19,815 nt of DNA from Acidaminococcus sp. (GTDB taxonomy: Bacteria > Bacillota > Negativicutes > Acidaminococcales > Acidaminococcaceae): assembly GCA_019416065.1 (NCBI GenBank), contig DXYB01000033.1, forward strand, positions 1-19,815, read 5' to 3'. The notes beneath the pieces were generated by a model. The model was given only the letters and a program-made list of their open reading frames with translations, made no database searches and was not told the DNA's origin. Shown here one piece after another: positions 1 through 6,886 of the stretch; positions within the stretch are counted from its first letter, which is position 1, and every line of letters starts with the position of its first letter. A program made the position numbers and the translations under genes.

Positions 1-51
1 GGTTTTGTGAAGGTAAACGTCCACAAGACCCCAACATTTATTATAGAACCA
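1..51. mobile_element. Terminal end of an insertion sequence (left edge), truncated by the window
   Basis: Bases 2-51 are the exact reverse complement of 19766-19815 at the other edge of the window. Identity stops just past the hexamer agaacc (45-50); the following bases differ (gaaataagg here, aaattatgg in the inverted right copy). A shared sequence ending abruptly at a hexamer is what an IS terminal inverted repeat looks like, with the element body lying to the left. The GGTTCT tip followed by an A/T-rich stretch and GTTGGGGT reminds me of ISL3-family ends, but this is tentative. No transposase frame is included. Confidence 0.7.
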
Positions 52-67
52 GAAATAAGGCAAGGAT

Positions 68-93
68 AAAGGCAGGCGATATCGCCTGCCTTT
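68..93. terminator. Bidirectional intrinsic terminator between IS tip and tkt
   Basis: A perfect palindrome with arms AAAGGCAGGCGAT / ATCGCCTGCCTTT, followed by a T-rich run (TTTTCTT). It folds equally well on both strands. The gene it served must lie to the left, beyond the IS, because nothing inside the window reads into it from the left. It insulates tkt from IS transcription. Confidence 0.85.
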
Positions 94-95
94 TC

Positions 96-124
96 TTGCT
101 TTCAGCGTCTAAATGGCCTATAAT
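96..124 (+). promoter_or_regulatory. Sigma-A-type promoter of tkt
   Basis: TTGCTT (96-101), a 17-bp spacer, and a consensus TATAAT (119-124). The predicted transcript starts near 131, giving a leader of about 43 nt before the ATG at 174. A second -10-like TATACT lies at 138-143 without a good -35. Confidence 0.65.
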
Positions 125-173
125 CAACAGTATCAGGTATACTATGAAACGTCCATCTGGGAGGAGACAATTC

Positions 174-2162
174 ATGAAAAAAATTGATACGGACTGCATC
201 AATACCTTGCGCTTTTTATCCATAGATGAAGTACAGGCGGCCAACTCCGGGCATCCCGGACTGCCGCTGGGGACGGCTCCCTTGCTTTATACGGTGTGGG
301 ACCGTTTTATGAAATACAATCCGGAAAACCCTTCCTGGTTTAACCGGGATCGGTTTGTGCTGTCTCCCGGACATGGGAGTGCCCTGCTGTACGCCATGCT
401 ACACTTGGCAGGGTATGGGGTATCCCTGGAAGATTTGAAAAATTTCCGGCAATGGGGCTCCAAGACGCCCGGGCATCCGGAGTATGGGGTTACCCCTGGC
501 GTTGATGTTTCCACCGGGCCGCTGGGACACGGCTTTGCTATGGCGGTGGGTCTTGCCATGGCAGAAGCCATGCTGGCAGCCCGCTATAACCAAAAGGGAT
601 TCCCGCTGGTGGATCACTATACCTATGGGATTACCTCCGACGGGGATCAGATGGAAGGCGTTGCTTCTGAAGCCGCTTCCCTGGCCGGGACACTGGGCCT
701 TGGAAAACTGATCTTCTTGTACGATGATAACCATATTACCATTGAAGGGGATACCCAGCTGGCGTTCCGGGAAAACGTGGGAGAGCGTTTCAAAGCGTAC
801 GGCTGGCAGGTGCTCCATGTGGATTCGTCCGAGGATGTGGAGGCACTGGCTGATGCCATAGAGGAAGCTAAAAAAGATACCAGGCATCCGTCCCTGATCA
901 TCGTGCGGACCCATATCGGTTTTGGCAGCCCCCGGCAGGACATGGCCAGTGCCCACGGGGAACCGCTGGGCGCGGACAATGTGAAGAAAACCAAGGAAGC
1001 TGCCGGATGGGACGGAGAAAAATCTTTTTATGTTCCCAGCCATGTGAAACGTAGATTCAAGGATAAACTAGCTAAATGCCAAAAGCAGGAAGCGGACTGG
1101 AAGACATTGGTAGAGAAGTATCAACAGAAATACCCGGAACTGGGGCGGGAATTTGCCGAGCGTCTCACGGGACAGGTGGATTTGGACAGCAAAGAGCTAT
1201 TGGCTGCGTTTAAAGATACGGATAAGGTTGCTACCCGGGCTGCGTCCGGAACGCTGCTACAGCTTTTGGCGGATAAAATCCCCGCCCTCACTGGCGGCAG
1301 CGCGGACCTGGGCCCCTCTAACAAAACGGAAATGAAGGGTAAAGGTTTCTTCACTCCGGAAGATCCATTAGGCCGGAATATTCATTTCGGTATCCGGGAA
1401 CATGCCATGGGCTGTATCGTTAACGGATTGGCGCTACATGGCGGCCTATTGCCCTTTGGGGCGACCTTCCTGGTGTTTACGGATTTTATGCGGCCGGCAT
1501 TGCGGATGGCAGCACTGATGCATATCGGCAGCGTTTTCGTCTATACCCACGACAGCATTTTTGTGGGAGAAGACGGGCCGACCCATCAACCTATTGAACA
1601 GACCATGAGTTTGCGTCTTATGCCCAACGTGAGTGTGTTCCGCCCGGCTGATGCGCTGGAAACCGCTATGGCCTGGAAAGCGGCCTGCGAGAATCGGACC
1701 CAGCCCACGTGTCTTTTGCTGACGCGGCAGGGACTTCCCGTTCTCCATGGGTATGAAAAAGTAATCGCCAAAGGGGCAGGCAAAGGGGCCTATGTGCTCA
1801 GCCCTTCCCCTCGGGACAAAGTGAAAGCGGTGCTGCTGGCTACCGGCAGTGAGGTGCATCTGGCTCTAGAAGCCCAGAAAGCCCTGGCTGCCAAACATAT
1901 TGGGGTGCAGGTCGTATCCATGCCCAGCTGGGACGTATTTGAAAAACAAAGTCGCGCCTACAAGAAAAAGGTGCTGCCGAAAGATGTCCCCACTATTGCC
2001 TTAGAAGCGGGTGTCCGCACTGGCTGGGCCCGCTATACGGGCAGCGAGGATCGGGTCCTTGGCATTGATACCTTTGGGGCGTCTGCTCCGGGAGAAACCG
2101 TGTATAAGGAATATGGCTTTACCGTGGAGCATGTTATGGATATGGTGAAAAAGTTAAAATAA
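174..2162 (+). CDS. tkt: Transketolase
   Basis: Transketolase moves two-carbon ketol units between sugar phosphates in the non-oxidative pentose phosphate pathway, using thiamine pyrophosphate (TPP) and Mg2+ in the cytoplasm. The 662-aa product has the usual full length. Visible motifs are SGHPG with His27, the GPLGHG loop near 115-120, the TPP/Mg motif around 155-162 (SDGDQMEG, with Ser where Gly is more usual), the DDNHITIEG segment near 184-192, and the pyrimidine-domain GIREH with the likely catalytic Glu409. The ATG at 174 is chosen over an upstream in-frame TTG at 96 because GGGAGGAG (159-166) lies just before it, and because the TTG falls inside the promoter. It is followed by a terminator and then thiamine salvage genes, which fits its cofactor need. 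Confidence 0.97.
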   Translation: MKKIDTDCINTLRFLSIDEVQAANSGHPGLPLGTAPLLYTVWDRFMKYNPENPSWFNRDRFVLSPGHGSALLYAMLHLAGYGVSLEDLKNFRQWGSKTPGHPEYGVTPGVDVSTGPLGHGFAMAVGLAMAEAMLAARYNQKGFPLVDHYTYGITSDGDQMEGVASEAASLAGTLGLGKLIFLYDDNHITIEGDTQLAFRENVGERFKAYGWQVLHVDSSEDVEALADAIEEAKKDTRHPSLIIVRTHIGFGSPRQDMASAHGEPLGADNVKKTKEAAGWDGEKSFYVPSHVKRRFKDKLAKCQKQEADWKTLVEKYQQKYPELGREFAERLTGQVDLDSKELLAAFKDTDKVATRAASGTLLQLLADKIPALTGGSADLGPSNKTEMKGKGFFTPEDPLGRNIHFGIREHAMGCIVNGLALHGGLLPFGATFLVFTDFMRPALRMAALMHIGSVFVYTHDSIFVGEDGPTHQPIEQTMSLRLMPNVSVFRPADALETAMAWKAACENRTQPTCLLLTRQGLPVLHGYEKVIAKGAGKGAYVLSPSPRDKVKAVLLATGSEVHLALEAQKALAAKHIGVQVVSMPSWDVFEKQSRAYKKKVLPKDVPTIALEAGVRTGWARYTGSEDRVLGIDTFGASAPGETVYKEYGFTVEHVMDMVKKLK

Positions 2163-2167
2163 ATAGG

Positions 2168-2205
2168 AAAAAACGGAGCTGTTAGGGTGCAACAGCCCCG
2201 TTTTT
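2168..2205 (+). terminator. Terminator hairpin between tkt and thiD
   Basis: Arms AAAAAACGGaGCTGTT and AACAGCcCCGTTTTT with one A-C mismatch, a 7-nt loop and a T5 run at 2201-2205. It lies five nt past the tkt stop. Only 19 nt separate the T-run from the thiD ATG, so it probably acts as a partial terminator rather than a full operon end. Confidence 0.75.
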
Positions 2206-2224
2206 CAAAGAAAGGGTGGTAACT

Positions 2225-3055
2225 ATGTTTCATTTGCTCACCATTGCTGGTTCTGATTCTTCCGGAGGTGCCGGTGTCCAGGCTGACCTGAAAACTTTTG
2301 CGGCTAATGGCTGCTATGGCATGAGCGTGATTACTGCAGTAACGGCACAGAACACTACCGGTGTTACCGCCATCCAAAATATTGATCCGGACGTGATCGG
2401 AGCACAGATTGATGCGGTATTCCAGGATATCCGGGTAGATGGAGTGAAAATCGGTATGGTATCAGCGTCCCCCCAGATCCAAGTTATTGCGGAAAAAATG
2501 CGGCAATATGCACCTAAGGTCTTGGTAATTGATCCCGTGATGGTGGCGACCAGCGGTGCCTATTTGTTGGAAAGGGAAGCTCGGAAAGACCTGAAAGAAA
2601 AGCTCCTCCCCCTGGGTACCTTGCTCACACCCAATATGATGGAAGGGGAGGTACTGGCAGATTTAACAATTAAAACAGAAGCGGATATGGAAAAAGCGGC
2701 TGCCATTATTTGCGCGCAAGGGGCGCAGGCCGTCATGCTAAAAGGCGGACACCTAACAGATACGGCCGATGATTATTTGCTGCAAACGGACGTTAACGGG
2801 GAGAAAAAAGGAACCTGGTTTAAAGGTCCCCGTTTTGCCAATCCCAATACCCATGGCACCGGGTGCAGTCTTTCCTCTGCCCTTGCCGCCAATCTGGCAA
2901 AAGGATACAGCCTGCAAGAAGCAGTACAACGGGCCAAGGACTATGTGGCTCTCGGGATTGCCCATGGCCTGCCGGTGGGGCACGGGCACGGGCCCATTCA
3001 TCATTTTTACAGTTTGTATGAAAAAGCAGGCTGGGAGGATTGCCTGAAGGAGTAA
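2225..3055 (+). CDS. thiD: Hydroxymethylpyrimidine / phosphomethylpyrimidine kinase
   Basis: ThiD phosphorylates 4-amino-5-hydroxymethyl-2-methylpyrimidine (HMP) and then HMP-P, giving the pyrimidine pyrophosphate that ThiE couples. The 276-aa product is of normal family length (ribokinase fold). It opens with the family signature LLTIAGSDSSGGAGVQADLK, and has DPVMVATSG and LLTPNMMEGEVLA mid-protein, then VMLKGGHL, and the anion hole GTGC with Cys214. The ATG at 2225 is preferred to a GTG at 2216 because the latter lies within the ribosome-binding stretch AAAGGGTGG. thiM begins 5 nt after its stop. No promoter or TPP riboswitch fits between the preceding terminator and this start, so transcription probably comes by read-through from tkt. 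Confidence 0.95.
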   Translation: MFHLLTIAGSDSSGGAGVQADLKTFAANGCYGMSVITAVTAQNTTGVTAIQNIDPDVIGAQIDAVFQDIRVDGVKIGMVSASPQIQVIAEKMRQYAPKVLVIDPVMVATSGAYLLEREARKDLKEKLLPLGTLLTPNMMEGEVLADLTIKTEADMEKAAAIICAQGAQAVMLKGGHLTDTADDYLLQTDVNGEKKGTWFKGPRFANPNTHGTGCSLSSALAANLAKGYSLQEAVQRAKDYVALGIAHGLPVGHGHGPIHHFYSLYEKAGWEDCLKE

Positions 3056-3060
3056 AAGGT

Positions 3061-3873
3061 ATGGAACCTTGGGAAAAATTTCCCCAAATCAGTGAGGCGG
3101 TGCAAAAACGCCGGCCGCTGCTCCACCATATTACCAATTATGTGACGGCGGGATTTTGTGCGGATGTGGCGCTTGCGGCAGGGGCATTACCCATGATGAC
3201 GGATGCCCCTGAGGAAGTGGAAGATGCGGTAGAAAATGCAGATGCGTTGGTGTGCAATTTAGGGACGTTCAGCGCAGCACACGCAGAAGCCATGGCAAAA
3301 GCGGCCCGCTGGGCAAAAGTTTGTCAGGTTCCCGTGCTGCTGGACCCGGTGGGAACCATGACGTCCTCCATGCGGCGGAAAACAGCCCTGCTGCTTTTGG
3401 AGGAAGGCGTCTCCGTGCTAAAAGGCAATGGGGCCGAAGCGCGCTCTCTTTTGGGAGAAAATGGCCCCATGGAAGGGCGGGGGGTGGATTCCCTGCCGGA
3501 TGCCAGCCCGGAAACGCTGGCAAGAAACCTCGCCCGTAAATTTTCCTGCGTGGCGGTTATAACAGGCCCTACAGATGCCCTCAGCGATGGGACGCATACC
3601 CTGCTGGCCCGCAACGGTTCCTTCTACCAGCAGAAAATCACCGGAGCTGGATGCATGACAGGAAGCCTTATGGCCGCCGGGATCGCGGTGGCAGATTCGC
3701 CGCTGGAAGGTGCCTTGTGGGGCCTGACGCTGATGAACGTAGCTGCAGAAAAAGCGGAAGCAGGTTGTCAGGGTCCGGGATCTTTCCGAATGGCACTTTT
3801 GGATGCCATTTACCAAACTGATGGGCAGGAACTTTTGAAAAAGTTTCAGGGAGGCTGGGATGCAAAGCATTGA
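3061..3873 (+). CDS. thiM: Hydroxyethylthiazole kinase
   Basis: ThiM phosphorylates salvaged 4-methyl-5-(2-hydroxyethyl)thiazole, giving the thiazole half used by ThiE. The 270-aa length is normal. Recognisable elements are LLHHITNYVTAGF near the N-terminus, GALPMM, ALVCNLGT, LLDPVG around 100, VLKGNGAE, VITGPTD, and the anion-hole/catalytic segment ITGAGCMTGS with Cys198. Most family members I recall read GTGC there; this one has Ala196. The ATG at 3061 has AAGGAG (3047-3052) eight nt upstream, inside the end of thiD, so the two are translationally close. The 3' end overlaps thiE by 14 nt. Presence of thiM points to salvage rather than de novo thiazole synthesis; no thiG, thiC or thiS is in the window. 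Confidence 0.95.
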   Translation: MEPWEKFPQISEAVQKRRPLLHHITNYVTAGFCADVALAAGALPMMTDAPEEVEDAVENADALVCNLGTFSAAHAEAMAKAARWAKVCQVPVLLDPVGTMTSSMRRKTALLLLEEGVSVLKGNGAEARSLLGENGPMEGRGVDSLPDASPETLARNLARKFSCVAVITGPTDALSDGTHTLLARNGSFYQQKITGAGCMTGSLMAAGIAVADSPLEGALWGLTLMNVAAEKAEAGCQGPGSFRMALLDAIYQTDGQELLKKFQGGWDAKH

Positions 3874-4492
3874 TTACAGCATATATCTGGTGACAGATCG
3901 GCATTGTCTCCGAGAAAGGGACTTTTATGCTGCGGTGGAAGAAGCCCTGCGGGCTGGCGTGACCTTGGTACAGTTGCGGGAAAAAGCCATGACACCAAAA
4001 GAACTGACCGTGGAAGGCCAAAAAATGCTCGCACTGTGCCGGCGCTATCAGGTACCACTTTTGATTGATGACCAAATTGAAGTGGCTAAAGCGTTAGGTT
4101 GTGCCGGAGTTCACCTGGGCCAGGAAGATGATGCCATTGCCAAAGCACAAAAGGTATTAGGATCGGACGCGGTGATCGGGATTTCTGCTCACAATGTAGA
4201 AGAAGCGATAGCGGCAGAAACGGCCGGTGCTACGTACCTGGGGGTGGGAGCTATGTATCCTACCGGCAGCAAGAAAGATGCCAAACTATTGCCAGCGGGC
4301 ATGCTGCGCAAGATCACGGAAACCGTGCACATCCCTGTGGTGGGTATCGGTGGGATCCATGAAGCCCAATATCAGGAGGTCCTGGCACAGGGAGCCTCCG
4401 GATGCGCTATGATCAGCGGGATCCTGGGGGCGGACGACATTACAGCCACGGTAAAGTGCCTCAAAAAAGTAGCGGCGGCCTGCAGAAAGTAA
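3860..4492 (+). CDS. thiE: Thiamine-phosphate synthase
   Basis: ThiE joins HMP-PP (from ThiD) and thiazole phosphate (from ThiM) to give thiamine phosphate. The 210-aa product is a standard-length TIM barrel. Seen in order: YLVTD at the N-terminus, LVQLREK (phosphate/pyrimidine binding), LLIDDQIEVA, GVHLGQED, IGISAHN, YLGVGAMYPTGSKKDA (phosphate loop), VVGIGGI and MISGILGADD. The ATG at 3860 is preceded by GGGAGG and lies inside thiM (14-nt overlap), a sign of translational coupling. The three genes form a compact salvage operon. The final phosphorylation to TPP (ThiL or thiamine pyrophosphokinase) is not encoded here. Confidence 0.96.
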   Translation: MQSIDYSIYLVTDRHCLRERDFYAAVEEALRAGVTLVQLREKAMTPKELTVEGQKMLALCRRYQVPLLIDDQIEVAKALGCAGVHLGQEDDAIAKAQKVLGSDAVIGISAHNVEEAIAAETAGATYLGVGAMYPTGSKKDAKLLPAGMLRKITETVHIPVVGIGGIHEAQYQEVLAQGASGCAMISGILGADDITATVKCLKKVAAACRK

Positions 4493-4504
4493 CGGGGAAA
4501 GCGT

Positions 4505-4924
4505 ATGGCAAGGAATCAAAAAGCGGAGCAGTTGGGAAAAAGGTTGCTGAACCAGTTTACCCGGCAGATTACGGATGCTGTTTTTCTTTTTCTGGAGAGC
4601 GATGCGGCGCTCTACCAGGAGTACCAGGACGTGCTGAAAGAAAGCAGCCAAAGTAGCGTCAATTCTGTGCTGGGCAAAATGATTACCGAAGCGTATGGCC
4701 TAGATAACCTAAACAAGGAGACCCATCCGAAAAGTCAGCTGCTGAAAAAATACACACGCCACAGTGTGCGTTGGGAAAAGAAACTGACCCAAGCCCGGCG
4801 AAAAGTTTTGTATGGCGGGGAAACACTGTTTACCATGGCAAGGGATGACGTGCGTAGTGAAGATGAGGAAAAAGCGGAACCAAAAAAGAAGGCGCCCCAG
4901 GAAGAGAGCCTCTTTACAGAATAA
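4505..4924 (+). CDS. Small unknown protein with charged tail
   Basis: I do not recognise this 139-aa protein. It begins 12 nt after thiE in the same direction, with GGGGAAA before the ATG, and ends at a strong bidirectional terminator, so it is probably the last gene of the tkt-thi transcript. The first ~75 residues look helical with hydrophobic positions (QITDAVFLFLESD, VNSVLGKMITEAYGL). Residues from about 115 are low-complexity and charged (Glu/Lys-rich). No signal peptide, membrane segment or cysteine is present. It is very likely real because its ribosome-binding site, spacing and codon use match its neighbours. A thiamine link is only positional. Confidence 0.75.
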   Translation: MARNQKAEQLGKRLLNQFTRQITDAVFLFLESDAALYQEYQDVLKESSQSSVNSVLGKMITEAYGLDNLNKETHPKSQLLKKYTRHSVRWEKKLTQARRKVLYGGETLFTMARDDVRSEDEEKAEPKKKAPQEESLFTE

Positions 4925-4928
4925 AGAA

Positions 4929-4959
4929 ACCGGCAGGAAGTGTTCCTGTCGGTCATTTT
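4929..4959. terminator. Bidirectional terminator between convergent genes
   Basis: An 11-bp stem (ACCGGCAGGAA / TTCCTGTCGGT, one G-U pair) with a 3-nt loop. A T-rich tail (CATTTTGTT) follows on the plus strand and an A-rich run precedes it, so it can also serve the minus-strand gene that ends at 4961. Confidence 0.8.
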
Positions 4960-4960
4960 G

Positions 4961-5857
4961 TTAGTGTAGTGTCTTTGCGCCAACGGCTTTTTGTTCTACC
5001 TCCGTAGCACTTTTTGCCGCTTCCGGGAGGATGATTTCCGTGCCTTTATCATAGGCCAAGGAAAGTTCAAATTGCAAAGTGGAGCTGCTTAAAAACGCCT
5101 GAGCCATTTCCTGTTGCTGGGGCGTAACCTGGCCGGTGATGGTGGCCGCTTCCAGAATTTCTTTGCCGGATGTCCGGAGCACTGGAGTGAGATCCATGGA
5201 TAGGCCTACGAGCCTGCCTGATTTTTTATCAATCACGGCCCGGTAGGTTAGATCTCCCATTTTCTTTAACGCATTTTTCACCGCTTTTTGACCATCGGTT
5301 TTGGCATTGCGTTTGTTGGTCTTAAAGAGTTTTTGACTGTCCAGTGTCACATCAATGACTTTGGTCGTACCTTTATCGCTGATGATTTTTGTGGATTTTA
5401 CATTTTTCTTAAAGGTATCCAGGCTTTTTTGGACTTCTTTTTCTGTGGGAACGGTAAATGAAACGCTGCGTTTCTTCCAGGATTTGCCATCATGGATGTA
5501 TTCGTCCAGGGTATTCCCATTTTGAAAGGCATAAAAGGTAACAGCCTGTTCCATTGGCTTTTTGGACCCCAGCATGACGAGCTTTGCGGTTCCCTTGCCT
5601 TCCATTTTCATCTGGGGCGTTGTATCTTTTTCCTTTGGATCCTGAAGTTGCCCCGTAGTGATAACGTTCCCGCTTATAACGGGGGTGAAAAAAGATCCTT
5701 TGAGATTGTACTGCACCGCAGGGGCTTTCTCTAAAAGTGCATGGGCTTTTAACACCTCATCTAGTCCCGGCTTACTGGCAGCCTGGGCCAGTGGGCTTGA
5801 CAGCAAAACAAACGCCGCTGCGGCGCCCAGTATGCGAAGCTTATTAAAAAATTTCAT
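4961..5857 (-). CDS. Secreted/periplasmic protein, possibly DUF6612-like
   Basis: The 298-aa product has a clear Sec signal peptide: basic start (MKFFNKLR), a hydrophobic core, and a signal peptidase I site after AQA at about residue 26. There is no lipobox cysteine. The mature part has alternating polar/hydrophobic strands, segments such as TFYAFQNGNTL and YIHDGKSWKKRSV, and a C-terminal FELSLAYDKGTEI. This resembles the DUF6612/lipoprotein-carrier type of beta-rich export protein, but the match is from memory and the function is unknown. The ATG is supported by GGAGG (5866-5870) eight nt upstream. It stands alone: convergent with the thi operon, divergent from the dehydrogenase. A palindromic array overlaps its -10, so it may be tightly regulated. 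Confidence 0.85.
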   Translation of the reverse strand: MKFFNKLRILGAAAAFVLLSSPLAQAASKPGLDEVLKAHALLEKAPAVQYNLKGSFFTPVISGNVITTGQLQDPKEKDTTPQMKMEGKGTAKLVMLGSKKPMEQAVTFYAFQNGNTLDEYIHDGKSWKKRSVSFTVPTEKEVQKSLDTFKKNVKSTKIISDKGTTKVIDVTLDSQKLFKTNKRNAKTDGQKAVKNALKKMGDLTYRAVIDKKSGRLVGLSMDLTPVLRTSGKEILEAATITGQVTPQQQEMAQAFLSSSTLQFELSLAYDKGTEIILPEAAKSATEVEQKAVGAKTLH

Positions 5858-5883
5858 AGGACAGGCCTCCTTAACAAATGACG

Positions 5884-5914
5884 ATACGTATTTATACGTT
5901 ATATTATAGCGTAT
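5884..5914 (-). promoter_or_regulatory. Promoter with overlapping palindromic operator-like array
   Basis: On the minus strand TATAAT (5903-5908) is a consensus -10 for the secreted-protein gene; no good -35 is seen. The -10 lies in a near-perfect 21-bp palindrome (5894-5914: ATACG, TATA, TATA, CGTAT arms with one mismatched pair). ATACG/CGTAT half-sites recur at 5884-5888, 5887-5891, 5894-5898 and 5910-5914. A repressor or activator bound here would directly gate the promoter. Confidence 0.5.
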
Positions 5915-5989
5915 TTTTTGGCCGAGAGCTGCATTTTTTCAAAAAATGAGGGGAACGGGATCTATGCGGCTCCCGCCAGGTAGAAAAAT

Positions 5990-6018
5990 TTGCGCTGGGT
6001 TCGGAAACTTACTATAAT
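5990..6018 (+). promoter_or_regulatory. Promoter of the short-chain dehydrogenase gene
   Basis: TTGCGC (5990-5995), a 17-bp spacer and TATAAT (6013-6018), followed by an A-rich leader to the ATG at 6053. A 17-bp A/T palindrome (5932-5948, arms CATTTTTT / AAAAAATG) lies between this promoter and the divergent one and may be curved DNA. Confidence 0.6.
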
Positions 6019-6052
6019 AAAAAAAGAAAAAAAGGGACGAAGGAGTTCGTAT

Positions 6053-6886
6053 ATGGCAGGAGAAAAGCAAGTGGTACTGCTGACCGGTGCCAGTGGAGGG
6101 ATTGGACGGGAAACCGCCATACTGCTGGCCCAAACCGGGTTTACGGTGTATGGCGCCGCCAGGCAGTGGGATAAAGTCAATGAACTTAGCCAGTATGGGG
6201 TGATTCCCCTGCAGCTGGATGTAACCAAACCCTATTCCTGTGAACAGGCGCTGCAGCAGATTTTGCGGCAGCAAGGGACGTTGGATGTTTTGATTAACAA
6301 TGCAGGGTACGGCTCGTATGGCGCTGTAGAAGATGTGCCGCTGCAGGAAGCCCAGGCTCAACTGGATGTGAATGTATTGGGCCCTGTTCGTCTGATTCAG
6401 TATGTACTGCCGGTGTTTCGTCGACAGCATCATGGACGGATTGTGATGGTCTCTTCCATCGCAGGGCGGGTTACGGGACCCTATGGCGGCTGGTATCATG
6501 CCAGCAAATATGCCTTGGAAGCCCTCAGTGATGCGCTCCGGATGGAACTTAAAGAAATGGGAATCCGGGTGGTACTGGTGGAACCAGGCCTTGTGAAAAC
6601 GAATTGGGGGATGATTGCGGCAGACCATTTGGAAAACGCCAGCAAAAATGGCCCCAATGCGCTGTCCTGTGCTAAAGTCGCCCGCGGCATTCGCCGCTTG
6701 TATCAGAAAAAATGGCTTACCAGCCCGAAAAAGGTTGCACAGACGATTTTCCTGGCAACCCGTTCCGCCCGCCCTCAGTCCCGGTATTTTGTGGGTCTGG
6801 ATGCGTACCTGATTTTTTGGGCCCGTGCGCTATTGCCTACTGAACTTTTTGATACCCTGGCACGCTGGATCATGCGGCGGTTATAA
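6053..6886 (+). CDS. Short-chain dehydrogenase/reductase (SDR family)
   Basis: A classical SDR oxidoreductase of 277 aa. It has the nucleotide-binding TGASGGIG (11-18), NNAG (82-85), Asn107, Ser135 in VSSIAG, and the catalytic YHASK (Tyr148, Lys152) at the standard spacing. Arg residues after strand 2 (AARQWDK) suggest NADP(H), which is inference. The C-terminal ~80 residues (RYFVGLDAYLIF, then a hydrophobic helix) resemble SDRs acting on lipid or sterol-like substrates, but the substrate is unknown. The ATG at 6053 has AAGGAG (6040-6045) seven nt upstream; an upstream TTG at 5990 is inside the promoter and is rejected. The stop overlaps that of the opposite-strand hydrolase. Confidence 0.92.
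   Translation: MAGEKQVVLLTGASGGIGRETAILLAQTGFTVYGAARQWDKVNELSQYGVIPLQLDVTKPYSCEQALQQILRQQGTLDVLINNAGYGSYGAVEDVPLQEAQAQLDVNVLGPVRLIQYVLPVFRRQHHGRIVMVSSIAGRVTGPYGGWYHASKYALEALSDALRMELKEMGIRVVLVEPGLVKTNWGMIAADHLENASKNGPNALSCAKVARGIRRLYQKKWLTSPKKVAQTIFLATRSARPQSRYFVGLDAYLIFWARALLPTELFDTLARWIMRRL

Noticed and set aside
96..173. Longer N-terminus of transketolase from TTG 96
   Set aside because: The codon coincides with the -35 element, the added residues are not family-like, and a good ribosome-binding site precedes ATG 174.
399..1043. 214-aa open frame on the minus strand inside tkt
   Set aside because: It lies wholly within a clear transketolase, has no ribosome-binding site and shows no family motif.
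2161..2224. TPP riboswitch before thiD
   Set aside because: Only about 60 nt are available and they hold a simple terminator hairpin; no THI-box core was seen.
5939..6628. 229-aa minus-strand frame over the dehydrogenase
   Set aside because: Fully antisense to a gene with all SDR catalytic motifs; Pro/His-rich composition typical of a shadow frame.
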